From Meiothermus cerbereus DSM 11376 (GTDB lineage Bacteria > Deinococcota > Deinococci > Deinococcales > Thermaceae): 64,000 nucleotides of DNA. Under the pieces are notes generated by a model, which did not search any database, was not told the origin of the DNA, and worked only from the letters and a program-made list of their open reading frames with translations. The stretch spans positions 42,868 to 106,867 of the forward strand of contig NZ_JHVI01000011.1 of NCBI RefSeq assembly GCF_000620065.1, read 5' to 3'. The position numbers were made by a program, and so were the translations under genes. Below, one piece after another: positions 15,869 to 27,407 of the stretch (its first letter is position 1; every line of letters starts with the position of its first letter).

Positions 15869-18493
15869 TTACGGACGGGCCAGGGTGATTACAGGCGAGG
15901 TCCAGCTTTCCCAGTGGGCCGGGTTGTTCTCGTTGCCCAGGGCCTTGAGGGCACGAATGCGCACCACATAGCTGCCATTGGGCACGGTCTTGAACAGCGA
16001 GTTGTCGCCGTTGCCGTTGTCCATGTTGCTGTGGATGCGGGTGCCATCCCAGGCGAAGGCGAAGAAGCCTGTGGCGGTGGAGTTGCGCCCGACGTACTCG
16101 AGGTCCACAAACTTGTTGAAGACCGGGTGCACGGGGCGGTTGTTGGAGGCGTTCAGCACCTCAAACTGCAGCTTGGCCACAGGGTGATCCAGGTGAACCA
16201 GGAAGTAGGGGATGTCGCCGCCTTGCAGGGTAAAGGTGCTGGCGCCGGTCTGGCGGACGTAGTTGGTGCCCACCAGGCGGGCCAGCCAGGGGAAGCCGAA
16301 CGTTGTGGGCGCAAGGGCCTGGATGCCCTGGTAATCGCCCTTGAAGCCTGCGTAGGGCACCCGGGCTACCGTTGCACCTTCGCTGTTGCGTACCACCACG
16401 TACCCGCCAAACTGGGCCAGGTTGGCCAGACCGGTGTTGGGGGTAATGGTCACGTTCACGCTGGCCGAGCTTCCCGGGGCTACCGTGACGCTGGGGCTGC
16501 TGAAGGACACCAGGGAGGGTGCGTTGAAGTAGCTCACGGTGAAGGTGCCCGTAGTGGCAGGGGCAGCCACATGGCTGAAGGTGTAGGTTTCGCTGTCGTT
16601 GCCCAGGTTGCGGATGGTAAGCGTGCGGGTGACCGAGCCGCTTTCGACCTCGCCCAGCGACAGCTTGCCGGGGGTGACGCGGGTGGTGCTGTTGATGGCG
16701 TCCACAATCTGCACCATGCCCGCCCCCTGACGGTGCACGATGTCCAGCAGACCGGTGGTTGGAGCTACAGAAAGACGCTTGGGGTCGGAGGTGTTTTGCA
16801 GGATGGTGCGCATCTCCGAGGCCGGGGTGCCGGGCTTGGCCTGGAGGTAAAGGGCCACCACACCGGCCACGTGCGGGCTCGACATCGAGGTGCCGCTCAG
16901 GGTCGCAAAGGCTCCCTTCTCCAGCGGATAGGTGGAGTAGATCAGACCGCCGGGGGCGCCCAGGTCGGGCTTGAGGGTCAGGTCGGGCGAAAGGCCGATG
17001 GAGCTGAAGCTGCTAATCAGGTTGCCGGTGGGGTTGGGGAAGGAGCCCGACTGGTTGGTCCAGGTGAGCGTGACCGGGCCGGTGGCCAGGCGGTTGTTGA
17101 TCAGCACGCCTTCGGTATCGGAGATGGCAACCACCGGAATGGTGATGGCAGGGGTGCCAGCTACTGTTGGCGAGAAGCGTCCAGGTGCGTTGTTGTATAG
17201 CACCACGGCGGCAGCTCCGGCCTGCTGCGCGTTGAAGGCTTTTTGATAGAAGGTGCAGCCGCCGCGCCGGATCAGCGCTGCCTGGCCTGCCAGGCTGCCC
17301 GCAGGCAGTGGGTTGCAGGCATCGCTGGTTGCGGCGGGGGTGCCGGTGCGGGCCATGGGGAGGCTGCCAGAGGTGGGCGGTGTGGGCGCTCCGGTGGCTG
17401 GCCCGTAGCCGATGGCCTGGTTATCGGGGGAGATGGTAAAGAAGTTCAGGAAGACCGCCACATTGTCGTAGGAGGCCACCCCGATCACGTCTTCACCCAC
17501 GCCCGGCGCACCCAGCGAGTAAGCACCGTTGGCTCCGCTGTTGCCAGCCGAGGCCACCACCACCACGCCCTTCTTGACCAGGCGGTTGGAAACCACCGCG
17601 GTGGGGTACTGGGGCCACTGGAAGGCAGCGCCCAGGCTCATGTTCACCACATCCATGCCGTCTTTGTAGGCTTTTTCCAGGGCCGCGATGATCACATCGG
17701 CGCTGGACGAGCCCTCACAGCCAAACACCCGGTAGGCGCCCAGGGTAACCTCGGGGGCTACGCCCTTAACCGTACCGTTGGCACCGGTGATTCCGGCCAC
17801 GTGGGTGCCGTGCCCGTTGCAGTCGTCGCCGCCGGGGCGGGTGCCGGGGCCGGGTTGGGGGATGGGGGTGCTGTTGTTGGGGTCGGCTGCGTTGTAGGCA
17901 TCGCCCACGAAGTCGAAGCCGTAGCGGATGCGCCCGGCAAAGTCGGGGTGCTCGAGGTCAATGCCGGTGTCGATGATGCCGACCTTGACACCCCGCCCGT
18001 TCAGGCCCAGGGTATTCTGTGCGATGTTGACCTGGGTCTGGGTGATGGCGGTGAACATGTCGGTCTCGCTGCCCCCGTCTACGGGCTGCGGCGCACTGAC
18101 GGTGAGCACCGGCCAGACTGCCTTCACGCCGGGAATACCCCGCAGCTTGGCGGCCTCGCTGGCGCTGGCCTCTACCGAGAGGCCGTTCCAGAGTTCGCTA
18201 TACTCGAAGCGCTCGCGGAACTTCACACCATTGGCCTGGGCCAGGGCGCGGAAGTTGTCTTTGTCGGCCTTGACCGAGGCATCGCTGCCCCCTTCGATTT
18301 TGGGCCTACCCGAGAGCTCCACCAGCCAGGCGGTGGGGGTCTCGTCCACCATCTCGGCTGCGCCAGTGTTCAGGGCGCTTACACTGGTGGCGATCTCCTG
18401 CACAGGCTCAAACTGGGGCTGTACACGCTGGGGGCCGGAACAAGCAGCTAAAAAAGCAGCCAATCCGATCCCTACAATCATCAATCTACGCAC
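15869..18493 (-). CDS. Secreted subtilisin-like serine protease (S8), lipoprotein
   Basis: An 874-residue preproprotein. A lipobox LAAC (Cys18) ends the signal peptide, and a propeptide reaches about residue 150. The S8 triad is visible: Asp175 in VGIIDTGIDLEHPDF, His228 in CNGHGTHVAG and Ser535 in LSGTSMSSPHVAG. A PA-like insert (about 355-480, GGCTFYQKAFNAQQAGAAAV) lies before the serine. After about residue 610 come Fn3-like beta domains as in C5a-peptidase-type subtilases. It is probably surface-anchored and degrades external protein. GTG 18493 follows AAGGAGGT. Confidence 0.95.
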   Translation of the reverse strand: MRRLMIVGIGLAAFLAACSGPQRVQPQFEPVQEIATSVSALNTGAAEMVDETPTAWLVELSGRPKIEGGSDASVKADKDNFRALAQANGVKFRERFEYSELWNGLSVEASASEAAKLRGIPGVKAVWPVLTVSAPQPVDGGSETDMFTAITQTQVNIAQNTLGLNGRGVKVGIIDTGIDLEHPDFAGRIRYGFDFVGDAYNAADPNNSTPIPQPGPGTRPGGDDCNGHGTHVAGITGANGTVKGVAPEVTLGAYRVFGCEGSSSADVIIAALEKAYKDGMDVVNMSLGAAFQWPQYPTAVVSNRLVKKGVVVVASAGNSGANGAYSLGAPGVGEDVIGVASYDNVAVFLNFFTISPDNQAIGYGPATGAPTPPTSGSLPMARTGTPAATSDACNPLPAGSLAGQAALIRRGGCTFYQKAFNAQQAGAAAVVLYNNAPGRFSPTVAGTPAITIPVVAISDTEGVLINNRLATGPVTLTWTNQSGSFPNPTGNLISSFSSIGLSPDLTLKPDLGAPGGLIYSTYPLEKGAFATLSGTSMSSPHVAGVVALYLQAKPGTPASEMRTILQNTSDPKRLSVAPTTGLLDIVHRQGAGMVQIVDAINSTTRVTPGKLSLGEVESGSVTRTLTIRNLGNDSETYTFSHVAAPATTGTFTVSYFNAPSLVSFSSPSVTVAPGSSASVNVTITPNTGLANLAQFGGYVVVRNSEGATVARVPYAGFKGDYQGIQALAPTTFGFPWLARLVGTNYVRQTGASTFTLQGGDIPYFLVHLDHPVAKLQFEVLNASNNRPVHPVFNKFVDLEYVGRNSTATGFFAFAWDGTRIHSNMDNGNGDNSLFKTVPNGSYVVRIRALKALGNENNPAHWESWTSPVITLARP

Positions 18494-18540
18494 GTAGACC
18501 TCCTTGGGATATTTATCTAGACCTGATGCGGTCAGGGGCT

Positions 18541-18570
18541 ATCAAACTGCAAGACAACTTTTTGTGTCAA
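18541..18570 (-). promoter_or_regulatory. Promoter of the subtilase gene
   Basis: On the minus strand TTGACA (complement of 18565-18570) is followed after 18 nt by TTTGAT (complement of 18541-18546), about 50 nt upstream of the GTG start. The 239-bp gap shared with proS holds only these signals. Confidence 0.65.
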
Positions 18571-18708
18571 GCCTGCTGCGTACTTTGTAGCGGTCAAGAA
18601 CGTTATTCTTTCTGTTAAATGGACGTTACCGGCAAGTAATTTTTTGTTAATTTCTTTCGCGACCGCCTTGTTCTGTGCGGAGCTCAGCACAAATTCGCTG
18701 GTCTTTGA

Positions 18709-20166
<1,458 letters not shown>

Positions 20167-20169
20167 GCG

Positions 20170-20931
20170 ATGCCAAAGTCCAGGGGACAACCGCCCAAGG
20201 CCAAGCGCCCAGCCTCCAAAGCCAGCCAGGGCGCAAAGCCAACGGCCCAAGGTCGGGATAAGCCACAGGGAGGGCCGGGCCTGCCCCGCGAATCTTTGAA
20301 AGCCAAAAAGGCACGGGCCGCACGGGTGCTGGCCGTGATGGAAGCGCTCTATCCCCAGGCCGCCACCGAGCTAGAGCACCGCAACCCCTTTGAGCTGCTG
20401 ATTGCGACTGTGCTCTCGGCCCAGGCCACCGACGCCTCGGTGAACCGGGCCACACCGGCTCTTTTTGCGCGCTACCCCGACGCTTTGGCCCTGGCCCAGG
20501 CCAGCCCTGAAGAGGTCGAGCCGTACATCAAAACCATCGGCCTGTACCGCTCCAAGGCCAAGAATATCGTTTTGCTGGCCCGCCGACTGGTCGAGCAGCA
20601 CGGCGGGCAGGTGCCCTTAGACAAGGCCAGCCTACGCGAGCTGCCGGGGGTGGGCTGGAAAACCGCCACCGTGGTGCTGGGGGCGGCCTTCGGGGTGCCG
20701 GGCATTGCGGTGGATACCCACCTGACCCGGCTGGCTCGGCGGCTGGGGTTGTCGGAGCAAAAAGACCCCGAGAAGATTGGGAAAGACCTCGAGCGCCTAT
20801 TCCCCAAAGACAAATGGATTTTTGTTCACCACGCGCTGATTTTGTTTGGCCGCTACCGCTGCACGGCCCGCAAGCCCCAGTGCGAGGGCTGCCCACTTGG
20901 GGCCGAGTGCTTGAGTAAGGGTGCTTGGTAA
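20170..20931 (+). CDS. nth: Endonuclease III (DNA glycosylase/AP lyase)
   Basis: 253 residues. After a Lys/Pro-rich N-terminal extension of about 45 residues, the HhH-GPD domain follows: NPFELLIATVLSAQATDASV, the hairpin LPGVGWKTATVVLG with the catalytic Lys, and the Asp in VDTHLTRLARRLGL. The C-terminal 4Fe-4S cluster cysteines are in CTARKPQCEGCPLGAEC. It removes oxidised pyrimidines in base excision repair. The ATG is 3 nt after the proS stop, so the genes are co-transcribed. The basic extension is longer than in E. coli Nth. Confidence 0.95.
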   Translation: MPKSRGQPPKAKRPASKASQGAKPTAQGRDKPQGGPGLPRESLKAKKARAARVLAVMEALYPQAATELEHRNPFELLIATVLSAQATDASVNRATPALFARYPDALALAQASPEEVEPYIKTIGLYRSKAKNIVLLARRLVEQHGGQVPLDKASLRELPGVGWKTATVVLGAAFGVPGIAVDTHLTRLARRLGLSEQKDPEKIGKDLERLFPKDKWIFVHHALILFGRYRCTARKPQCEGCPLGAECLSKGAW

Positions 20932-20934
20932 GGG

Positions 20935-21168
20935 TCAGTCCTCCCAGCGCTGAATACGCTGGGGTAGCCTGCGCCAGCGGCCCCGGTGCAACCGGGCCTG
21001 AAGTCGCCGCCACCCATAGGCCAAAGCGCCGACCATACCGGCTCCTATGGCCAGCACCCACAAGGTGGTGATGAGCCAGAACACCAAAAACAGCCCCACC
21101 GTTCCGGCCAGTACCAGCAAAAGCACCCCAACCGGGCCCCGCGGTAGATTGAAATAGAACTGTCTCAC
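20935..21168 (-). CDS. Small membrane protein, unknown function
   Basis: About 77 residues: a short polar start, two adjoining hydrophobic segments (VGVLLLVLAGTVGLFLVFWL, TTLWVLAIGAGMVGALAYGW) and a very basic tail (RRLQARLHRGRWRRLP). I place the start at GTG 21168, with TACCCT 7 nt upstream on the minus strand; an in-frame ATG at 21219 would add 17 residues that do not look conserved. It is convergent with nth and its function is unknown. Confidence 0.55.
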   Translation of the reverse strand: MRQFYFNLPRGPVGVLLLVLAGTVGLFLVFWLITTLWVLAIGAGMVGALAYGWRRLQARLHRGRWRRLPQRIQRWED

Positions 21169-21292
21169 ACACTCCAGGGTAGGGCAAAAGCCATGAGGCA
21201 AATGATGAGAGTGTTGCAATTGGGTAGGATAACGAATGGCTGTGTGATTTTTGGCCTTACATTCCCCTGGGGTGGCCTATAATGCGCCTTGT

Positions 21293-22252
21293 ATGCCGGG
21301 CTCCGACAGCCTACCCATGGTGTTTGCAGCGGCCTTGACCGACCCAGGCCGCAAGCGGGCCCTCAACGAAGATGCGGTTGCCCAGGTCGTAACCCCCTAT
21401 GGCGGCATATTTATAGTGGCCGACGGCATGGGGGGCCACCGTACCGGCGAGGTGGCCTCGCAGATGGCCGTGGGACAGATTGTCGAAGTGCTCAAACGCA
21501 GTGAACCCTCGCCCCAGGGCTTGCTGGAAGCCTATGAGGCTGCCAACGAGGCCATTTATCAGGCCGGACAAAAGCCCGAGTCGCGGGGAATGGGCACTAC
21601 CTGCACGGCCCTTTGGCTCGACCTGCCTTATGCCCTGATTGCCCATGTGGGGGACTCGAGGGCCTACCTGCTGCGTGATGGCGAGCTCATACAACTGACC
21701 CAGGATCACTCCTGGGTGGCCGACCGGGTGCGCCAGGGCCTGTTAAGTGAGGAGGAGGCCCGCAATCACCGTTGGCGCAACGTGATCACCAATGCCCTGG
21801 GCTCTTTCCCCAGCGCAAGGGTGGATCTGGTGGGGCTAAAGGTGCGCCCTGGCGATGTTTTCTTGCTCTGCTCCGACGGCCTGAGTGGGGTGCTGGAAGA
21901 CCGGGTGCTCTCCGAGATGATCCTGACCAACCCCCCCGAACCGGCGGTGGCCAAACTCATCAAGCTGGCCAACGACTGGGGCGGGCCCGACAACATCAGC
22001 GCGGTGGTGGTGACCATTGGCAGTCAGGTGGCCGAGAACCCCAAACCCTATGCCCTGCCGCTGGAGGCCAGCAACGGCCAGCCGGTGCGCCTGCAAAGTG
22101 GAAACGACCCCGAGGTGCTCACCACCCAGATTGTCGAACCGGAAAAGAAACTCACCTTCTGGCAGCGCTGGGGCAGCGTGATTCTGTTGTTGTTGTGGTT
22201 TGGCCTGCTGGGGTTTGTATTGTTTAATCAGCTTGGCCGCTCAAATACCTAA
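21293..22252 (+). CDS. PP2C-family serine/threonine protein phosphatase
   Basis: 319 residues. The PPM/PP2C metal-site motifs are present: RALNEDAV, IFIVADGMGGHRTGEVAS, LIAHVGDSRAYLL, LCSDGLSGVLED and GPDNISAVVV. One C-terminal membrane helix (SVILLLLWFGLLGFVLF) anchors it with the catalytic domain in the cytoplasm. It would dephosphorylate Ser/Thr-kinase targets; no PknB-type kinase is in the window. TATAAT (21278-21283) is 9 nt before ATG 21293, so the upstream in-frame extension to 21251 is rejected. Confidence 0.93.
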   Translation: MPGSDSLPMVFAAALTDPGRKRALNEDAVAQVVTPYGGIFIVADGMGGHRTGEVASQMAVGQIVEVLKRSEPSPQGLLEAYEAANEAIYQAGQKPESRGMGTTCTALWLDLPYALIAHVGDSRAYLLRDGELIQLTQDHSWVADRVRQGLLSEEEARNHRWRNVITNALGSFPSARVDLVGLKVRPGDVFLLCSDGLSGVLEDRVLSEMILTNPPEPAVAKLIKLANDWGGPDNISAVVVTIGSQVAENPKPYALPLEASNGQPVRLQSGNDPEVLTTQIVEPEKKLTFWQRWGSVILLLLWFGLLGFVLFNQLGRSNT

Positions 22253-22301
22253 GGGACATCTTTCCACTCCTGGCTTCCTACAATGCAGCCCGGGGGTGGC
22301 T

Positions 22302-22706
22302 ATGTCTATTCAATGGAGCAGCCAGTACGAAGTGGGTGACCCTCGAACCGATAGCCAGCACAAGAACCTTTTTGACTACGTCAACCGAATAGAGAAACTC
22401 ATCGAACAAGGTAAAGCCAGACAGTTAGACCGCCAGGAAGTGGAGCATTTGTTCGTATTTCTGGATGCTTATGTGAATACCCATTTTGCCTACGAAGAGC
22501 TGTGCATGGCCTTGCGCGGCTGCAAAGTGGCGCAAAAGAACAAGGAAGCCCATAACAAGTTTTTAGAGTTCTGGGCCGATTTCAACCGTACCCACACGCC
22601 CCAAAGCATTTCCGTTGCCGCTTTGGAAACCCTGCATAGCATGCTGACTGGCTGGCTTACCCAGCACATCTGCAAAATTGACGTGGCCTTGCGAAACGCC
22701 ACCTAA
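22302..22706 (+). CDS. Bacteriohemerythrin-like protein
   Basis: A 134-residue four-helix-bundle protein. Iron ligands expected in the family are visible: His in [22 protein letters not shown] (HxxxE) and AHNKFLEFW, then TQHICKID near the C-terminus. Its start [20 protein letters not shown] is the canonical hemerythrin opening. It may bind O2 or act as a redox/oxygen sensor. ATG 22302 follows TACAAT (22279-22284) with an 17-nt leader that includes a weak GGTGG. It overlaps the convergent trmB by 4 nt. Confidence 0.92.
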   Translation: MSIQWSSQYEVGDPRTDSQHKNLFDYVNRIEKLIEQGKARQLDRQEVEHLFVFLDAYVNTHFAYEELCMALRGCKVAQKNKEAHNKFLEFWADFNRTHTPQSISVAALETLHSMLTGWLTQHICKIDVALRNAT

Positions 22707-23623
22707 TACGACCGCTGCAACACCTGAAGTCCCTGGCCCTCGAGCCAGCCCACCAGCCATTCCACCGCCGCCTTGACACCAACCGTGCTCAAGGGCGCGC
22801 CAAAACGGCTCACGCCCACGTACAGGCCGTGGGTGCTGGGGCGGGCCTCCAGCAGCAGATCCTGAATAAGGTCTTCTTCCTCGAGGTGGGTGTGGAAGTA
22901 GTAGCCGCCTTCCGGGCCAAGGGTGCGGGTGGCCTCGAGCAGCACCGCCGTACCGCCCTCGAAGCGAACCACGGTTTTCTCGAAGCTTTTGAGTTCGGGT
23001 AGCGTACCAGACAGTAGGGCATGGGGCATGGGATACCTCGCAAGGGGGGGCCAGGGGGTGGGGTCTTCGGAAACTTTACGAAATACGGCGTGGTAGAACC
23101 AGCGACCCTGTTCTTTCCACTTGAGCGCGTACTTGGTGGTGAGGTGGTGCTCCGGGGGTGGGGGGGTCTCGACTTCAAATAGCCCGCTGGCCAGGCCCTC
23201 GGCCTGAGCAAACTTCCAGTACTCCTCGTGGTCGGTGGTGAGTAAGAGCGCACCTCCCGTGGCTAGCCGGGTGGACAGGCGGCGGAAGAAGTTCCGCTGC
23301 AACAAGCGGTTTTCCTGGTGCTTGGACTTGGGCCAGGGGTCGGGGAAGTTCACGTAGACCTGGTGCAGGCTTTTAGGGGCCACCAGGTTGCGCAGGGCAA
23401 AGCCTGCTGCGCCGTGGTAGACCCGCACATTGGTTATGCCCTCGCGCCGAAAGCGCTTGAGGGCCCGTGCCACCGAGCCTGCTGAGATCTCTACCCCCAG
23501 AATTCGCCAGTCGGGGTACAGGCGGGCTACCTGGGCTGTAAACCGCCCATCACCAAAGCCTATCTCGAGTACCTGCGGTGCCTCAGGTAGGGGAAATTCA
23601 GTTTCGCCCAGACGAATTAACAC
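22703..23623 (-). CDS. trmB: tRNA (guanine-N7-)-methyltransferase
   Basis: 306 residues. The SAM-binding motif [20 protein letters not shown] is near residues 19-38 and [20 protein letters not shown] is the TrmB signature. The roughly 100-residue C-terminal extension ([20 protein letters not shown] onward) makes it longer than E. coli TrmB, as expected for the Deinococcus-Thermus form. It makes m7G46 in tRNA, important for heat stability in Thermus. The minus-strand TATAAT (23632-23637) is 8 nt before GTG 23623: leaderless. Confidence 0.94.
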   Translation of the reverse strand: MLIRLGETEFPLPEAPQVLEIGFGDGRFTAQVARLYPDWRILGVEISAGSVARALKRFRREGITNVRVYHGAAGFALRNLVAPKSLHQVYVNFPDPWPKSKHQENRLLQRNFFRRLSTRLATGGALLLTTDHEEYWKFAQAEGLASGLFEVETPPPPEHHLTTKYALKWKEQGRWFYHAVFRKVSEDPTPWPPLARYPMPHALLSGTLPELKSFEKTVVRFEGGTAVLLEATRTLGPEGGYYFHTHLEEEDLIQDLLLEARPSTHGLYVGVSRFGAPLSTVGVKAAVEWLVGWLEGQGLQVLQRSY

Positions 23624-23699
23624 AAGGGGCCATTATACCCGATGCCCGGTAAGTCTGGGATATTTGCCTTTGCATTGGGATGATAGACTTAAAACAGCT

Positions 23700-24371
23700 A
23701 TGGACGTGGGCCTCGAGCAAGCCTTTGCCAAGGTGCGGGCCTTTCTGGAGGGCGACTTCGAGCATCCAGGCCTGACCCTCTACGACTTACAGAATCTGGT
23801 GGGCTACAACAGCCGGGTTAAAACCGACGGCCCGCTTTCTTACACCATGCCCCCCGAGCCGGCCTTGAGTGGGGTGGCGGCGGTGCGCCTGTACTACTAC
23901 CCCAAAGACCCCGAGGTCAACCTGATTGTCGAAATAGAAGACAAGGCCCGCAAGCGCCACCTGCGGCACTTTAAATGGAACGGCATCTCCTGGACGGCTT
24001 CCCGTGGTCTAAAGGCCGACCTGACCGCTACCCGCGAGACGCTGCCTTCCATCGAGGAGGTGGGGGGAGACTTCTTTTTGGGCTATGCTCCCGAAGAGGC
24101 CAAGGAACTGGCCGAGGCCATTCGGCGTGGGGAGGCTGCCGGGGCCAAGTATATGCTCTGCACCCGCGACAACACCCGCATCTTTTATGCCCCTACCAGC
24201 TCGCCCCCCGCGGTTCCCTGTCCGCGCTGTGGCAACGCCAACATGATTTTCAAGACCCTCACGCTGGCCAGCCCGGAAGACCGGATCGAGGCTATTTTGC
24301 GTGAGCAACGGGCTTTGCGCACGGCGCTGGAAGACCTGCTGTTGTACTTGAAGCGCAAACTGGGGCCATAA
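23700..24371 (+). CDS. Conserved hypothetical protein with C-terminal zinc-ribbon-like motif
   Basis: About 223 residues with no family I recognise. Visible features are an acidic N-terminal helix (GLEQAFAKVRAFLEGDFEHP), a mixed alpha/beta middle, a single Cys pair CPRCGNANM near residue 180 that could be half of a zinc site, and a C-terminal helix EAILREQRALRTALEDLLLY. ATG 23700 is preferred to an in-frame start at 23430, which would run through the opposite-strand trmB; TAGACT lies at 23684-23689. It is divergent from trmB. Confidence 0.65.
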   Translation: MDVGLEQAFAKVRAFLEGDFEHPGLTLYDLQNLVGYNSRVKTDGPLSYTMPPEPALSGVAAVRLYYYPKDPEVNLIVEIEDKARKRHLRHFKWNGISWTASRGLKADLTATRETLPSIEEVGGDFFLGYAPEEAKELAEAIRRGEAAGAKYMLCTRDNTRIFYAPTSSPPAVPCPRCGNANMIFKTLTLASPEDRIEAILREQRALRTALEDLLLYLKRKLGP

Positions 24372-24470
24372 TCGGCTGCTTGCCGGGGCCATGCTCAGGC
24401 GGTTTTTGAAATACTCAGAAACCCTATCACACACAGTCTTGTCGCTGTTTTTATTTGTCATTTGATAAAA

Positions 24471-24493
24471 GTTTTTTATACGCTGTAAAAAAC
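24471..24493. promoter_or_regulatory. Palindrome upstream of aceE
   Basis: GTTTTTTA (24471-24478) and TAAAAAAC (24486-24493) form an 8-7-8 inverted repeat overlapping an AT-rich promoter-like region (TTGATA at 24462). It is the only notable signal in the 253-bp gap before aceE and may be an operator. Confidence 0.4.
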
Positions 24494-24624
24494 ATACTTC
24501 CTTACGATTGGCCGGCCCAGAATCTGCTGTAATGTAAGGCTGATGACAAATAACGACCGCCAAAAGCCGAATGTCCGGGGCCATCTGACCACGCGCCCTC
24601 GGCTACTGGCCCAAAGGAGCACCC

Positions 24625-27345
24625 ATGGTTGAAGACCGCGAACTGATTGCCGCCCGCGCCAGCCTATCTGCCGAAGAGCAGATCAAGCTGGAAGACCTCG
24701 AGAACCAGGAGTGGCGCGAGAGCTTGGAGTATGTTCTGCGCACCGCCGGGCGCGACCGGGTGGCGCAGCTCATGGAGATGCTCGAGAACTACGCCTACCG
24801 CAACGGGGTGGTCATCCACGACAAGGTCAACACGCCTTACGTGAATACCATTTCCCTGGAGCACCAGCCCCCTTACCCGGGCGACCTCGAGCTCGAACAG
24901 CGCATCGCCAACATCCTGCGCTGGAACACCATCGCCATCGTGCAGCAGGCCAACAAAAAGGCCGATGGCATCGGGGGGCATATCGCCACCTATGCCAGCA
25001 TTGCCGAGCTGATGGAGATGGGCTTCAACCACTTTTTCCGCGGGGCCGACTCCCCCGACCGCGACCTGGTCTTCTACCAGGGGCATATGTCGCCGGGGGT
25101 GTATGCCCGCAGCTATCTGGAGGGCCGCCTGAGCGAGGACGACCTAGGCAAGTTCCGGCGCGAGCTTTTGGGCGGGCCGGGGCGGGGCCTTTCCAGCTAT
25201 CCCCATCCCTGGCTGATGCCCGACTACTGGGAGTTCCCCACCGTCAGCATGGGGCTGGGGCCGCTGCAGGCCATCTATCAGGCCCGCTTCATGCGCTACC
25301 TGGAAGACCGGGGCCTCAAACCCAAGAGCAATGCCAAGGTCTGGGCCTTTCTGGGTGACGGCGAGCAGGACGAGGTGGAAACCCTAGGGGCTTTGCGGGT
25401 TGCGGCCAGCGAAGAACTCGACAACCTGGTTTTTGTGATCAACGCCAACCTGCAGCGCCTGGATGGGCCGGTGCGGGGCAACTCCAAGGTGATCCAGGAG
25501 CTCGAGAGTGTCTACCGGGGCAATGGCTGGAACGTGATCAAGGTGGTCTGGGGCAGTGCCTGGGACGAGCTTTTTGCCAAAGACACCGAAGGGGTGCTGC
25601 TCGAGCGCATGGAGCAGCTGGTAGACGGCGAGAGCCAGCGCTACGCGGCCTATGGCGGAAAGGAGCTGCGCGAGAAGTTCTTCAACACCCCGGCCCTCAA
25701 AAAGCTGATCGAGGGCATGAGCGATGAAGACCTTGACCGATTGAGCCTTTCCCGTGGGGGCCACGACAACCGCAAAATCTACGCGGCCTTCAAGGCCGCC
25801 GCCGAGCACAAGGGTGCCCCCACCGTCATCATCGCCCGCACCGTAAAGGGCTACTGCCTGGGCCCCACCGCCCAGGCCAAGAACGTGGCCCACCAGGTCA
25901 AGAAGCTTACCCTAGAAGACCTGAAGGAAGCGCGGGATCACCTGGGCATTCCCATCCCCGACGAAGACCTGGAGAAAACCCCCTTCTACCACCCCGGCAA
26001 GGACTCGCCGGAGGTGCGCTACATGCTCGAGCGCCGCAAAGCCCTGGGCGGCCTGATCCCCGAGCGGCGGGTGCGCGAGTACCGCATCAAGACCCCCGAC
26101 CTGGCTTTCTTTGACGAGTTCCTGGCGGGTTCGGGCGAACGTGAAATCTCCACCACCATGGCCTTCGTGCGGATGCTGACCAAGCTGGTGCGCCACCCCG
26201 AGGTGGGCAAGTACATCGTGCCCATCGTGCCCGACGAGGCCCGCACCTTTGGTATGGAAGGTGTGATTAGCTCGGTGGGCATCTACTCGCCCAAGGGCCA
26301 GCTTTACACGCCTGTGGATGCCGGAACCGTGACGGTCTACCGCGAGTCCGAGACCGGGCAGCTTCTGCAAGAAGGCATCAACGAGGCCGGGGCCATGAGT
26401 AGCTTTATTGCTGCCGGAACGGCCTATGCCCACTATGGCATTCCCACCATTCCCTTCTACATTTACTACTCGATGTTCGGCCTCCAGCGGGTGGGCGACC
26501 TGGTCTGGGCCGCAGGCGACCAGCGCACCAAGGGCTTTTTGCTGGGAGCCACCGCAGGCCGCACCACCCTCAACGGCGAGGGCTTGCAGCACCAGGACGG
26601 CCATTCCCATGTGCTGGCCCTGCCGGTGCCCAACATGCCTGCCTACGACCCGGCCTTTGCCTACGAGCTGGCGGTTATCCTGCAGGACGGAATGAAGCGC
26701 ATGTACCAGGATGGCGAGGACATCTTCTACTACATCACCCTGATGAACGAGAACTACCTCCAGCCCGCCATGCCTGAGCCGCGCGAGGAAACCCGCCAGG
26801 GTATTTTGCGGGGCCTGTACCTCTTCAAAAAGAGCGAGCTTAAAAAGCCCAAGGCCCGGGTGCAGCTACTGGGTAGTGGAACCATTCTGAACGAGGTCAT
26901 CAAGGCGGCACAGCTGCTCGAGGCCTACAACATCGCCGCCGATGTCTGGAGCGCAACCAGCTACAAGGCCCTCTACTACGATGCCATCGAGGCTGCCCGC
27001 TACAACCGCCTCAACCCCGGCAGCAAGGCCCGGCTGCCCTACGTGGCCCAGTGCCTGAACCCCACCGAAGGCCCCATCGTGGCGGCTTCCGACTACATGA
27101 AGGCCCTGCCTTCCCTGGTCTCGGGCTTCCTGAACCGCCCCATTCACAGCCTGGGCACCGACGGTTTTGGCCGCTCCGAGACCCGCGAGGCCCTGCGCGA
27201 TTTCTTCGAAGTAGACGCCAGGCACGTGATGGTGGCGGCGCTTTCGGCTTTGCGGAGCGAGGGGAAGGTTAACGTCAACACCATCCACGAAGCCATCAAG
27301 ACACTGGGCATTGATCCTAAGCGGGAAGCACCGCACAAACGCTAA
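24625..27345 (+). CDS. aceE: Pyruvate dehydrogenase E1 component, homodimeric type
   Basis: A 906-residue single-chain E1 of the AceE type. The ThDP motif [20 protein letters not shown] ... [11 protein letters not shown] is near residues 250-275 (GDG then NAN), with [20 protein letters not shown] and ANPN-like C-terminal regions. It decarboxylates pyruvate and passes the acetyl group to the E2 lipoyl arm, feeding acetyl-CoA to the TCA cycle. AAGGAG precedes ATG 24625. aceF follows 62 nt downstream; E3 is not in the window. Confidence 0.97.
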   Translation: MVEDRELIAARASLSAEEQIKLEDLENQEWRESLEYVLRTAGRDRVAQLMEMLENYAYRNGVVIHDKVNTPYVNTISLEHQPPYPGDLELEQRIANILRWNTIAIVQQANKKADGIGGHIATYASIAELMEMGFNHFFRGADSPDRDLVFYQGHMSPGVYARSYLEGRLSEDDLGKFRRELLGGPGRGLSSYPHPWLMPDYWEFPTVSMGLGPLQAIYQARFMRYLEDRGLKPKSNAKVWAFLGDGEQDEVETLGALRVAASEELDNLVFVINANLQRLDGPVRGNSKVIQELESVYRGNGWNVIKVVWGSAWDELFAKDTEGVLLERMEQLVDGESQRYAAYGGKELREKFFNTPALKKLIEGMSDEDLDRLSLSRGGHDNRKIYAAFKAAAEHKGAPTVIIARTVKGYCLGPTAQAKNVAHQVKKLTLEDLKEARDHLGIPIPDEDLEKTPFYHPGKDSPEVRYMLERRKALGGLIPERRVREYRIKTPDLAFFDEFLAGSGEREISTTMAFVRMLTKLVRHPEVGKYIVPIVPDEARTFGMEGVISSVGIYSPKGQLYTPVDAGTVTVYRESETGQLLQEGINEAGAMSSFIAAGTAYAHYGIPTIPFYIYYSMFGLQRVGDLVWAAGDQRTKGFLLGATAGRTTLNGEGLQHQDGHSHVLALPVPNMPAYDPAFAYELAVILQDGMKRMYQDGEDIFYYITLMNENYLQPAMPEPREETRQGILRGLYLFKKSELKKPKARVQLLGSGTILNEVIKAAQLLEAYNIAADVWSATSYKALYYDAIEAARYNRLNPGSKARLPYVAQCLNPTEGPIVAASDYMKALPSLVSGFLNRPIHSLGTDGFGRSETREALRDFFEVDARHVMVAALSALRSEGKVNVNTIHEAIKTLGIDPKREAPHKR

Positions 27346-27351
27346 AAAATA

Positions 27352-27388
27352 GCTGATAGCCTGTAGTCTTTAGCTATCGGCTATCAGC
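27352..27388 (+). repeat. Inverted repeat between aceE and aceF
   Basis: GCTGATAGCC (27352-27361) pairs perfectly with GGCTATCAGC (27379-27388), and a nested GCTATC sits in the loop. There is no T run, so it is more likely an RNA processing or stability hairpin tuning the E1:E2 ratio than a terminator. Confidence 0.6.
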
Positions 27389-27407
27389 GCGACCAACGGG
27401 AGCAATC

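Noticed and set aside
15779..17200. A 473-codon open frame opposite the subtilase gene, and similar long antisense frames over aroA, the zinc dehydrogenase and the subtilase 5' half
   Set aside because: They are shadows caused by high GC third positions; compositions are odd (Gly/His/Arg-rich) and no motif or promoter supports them.
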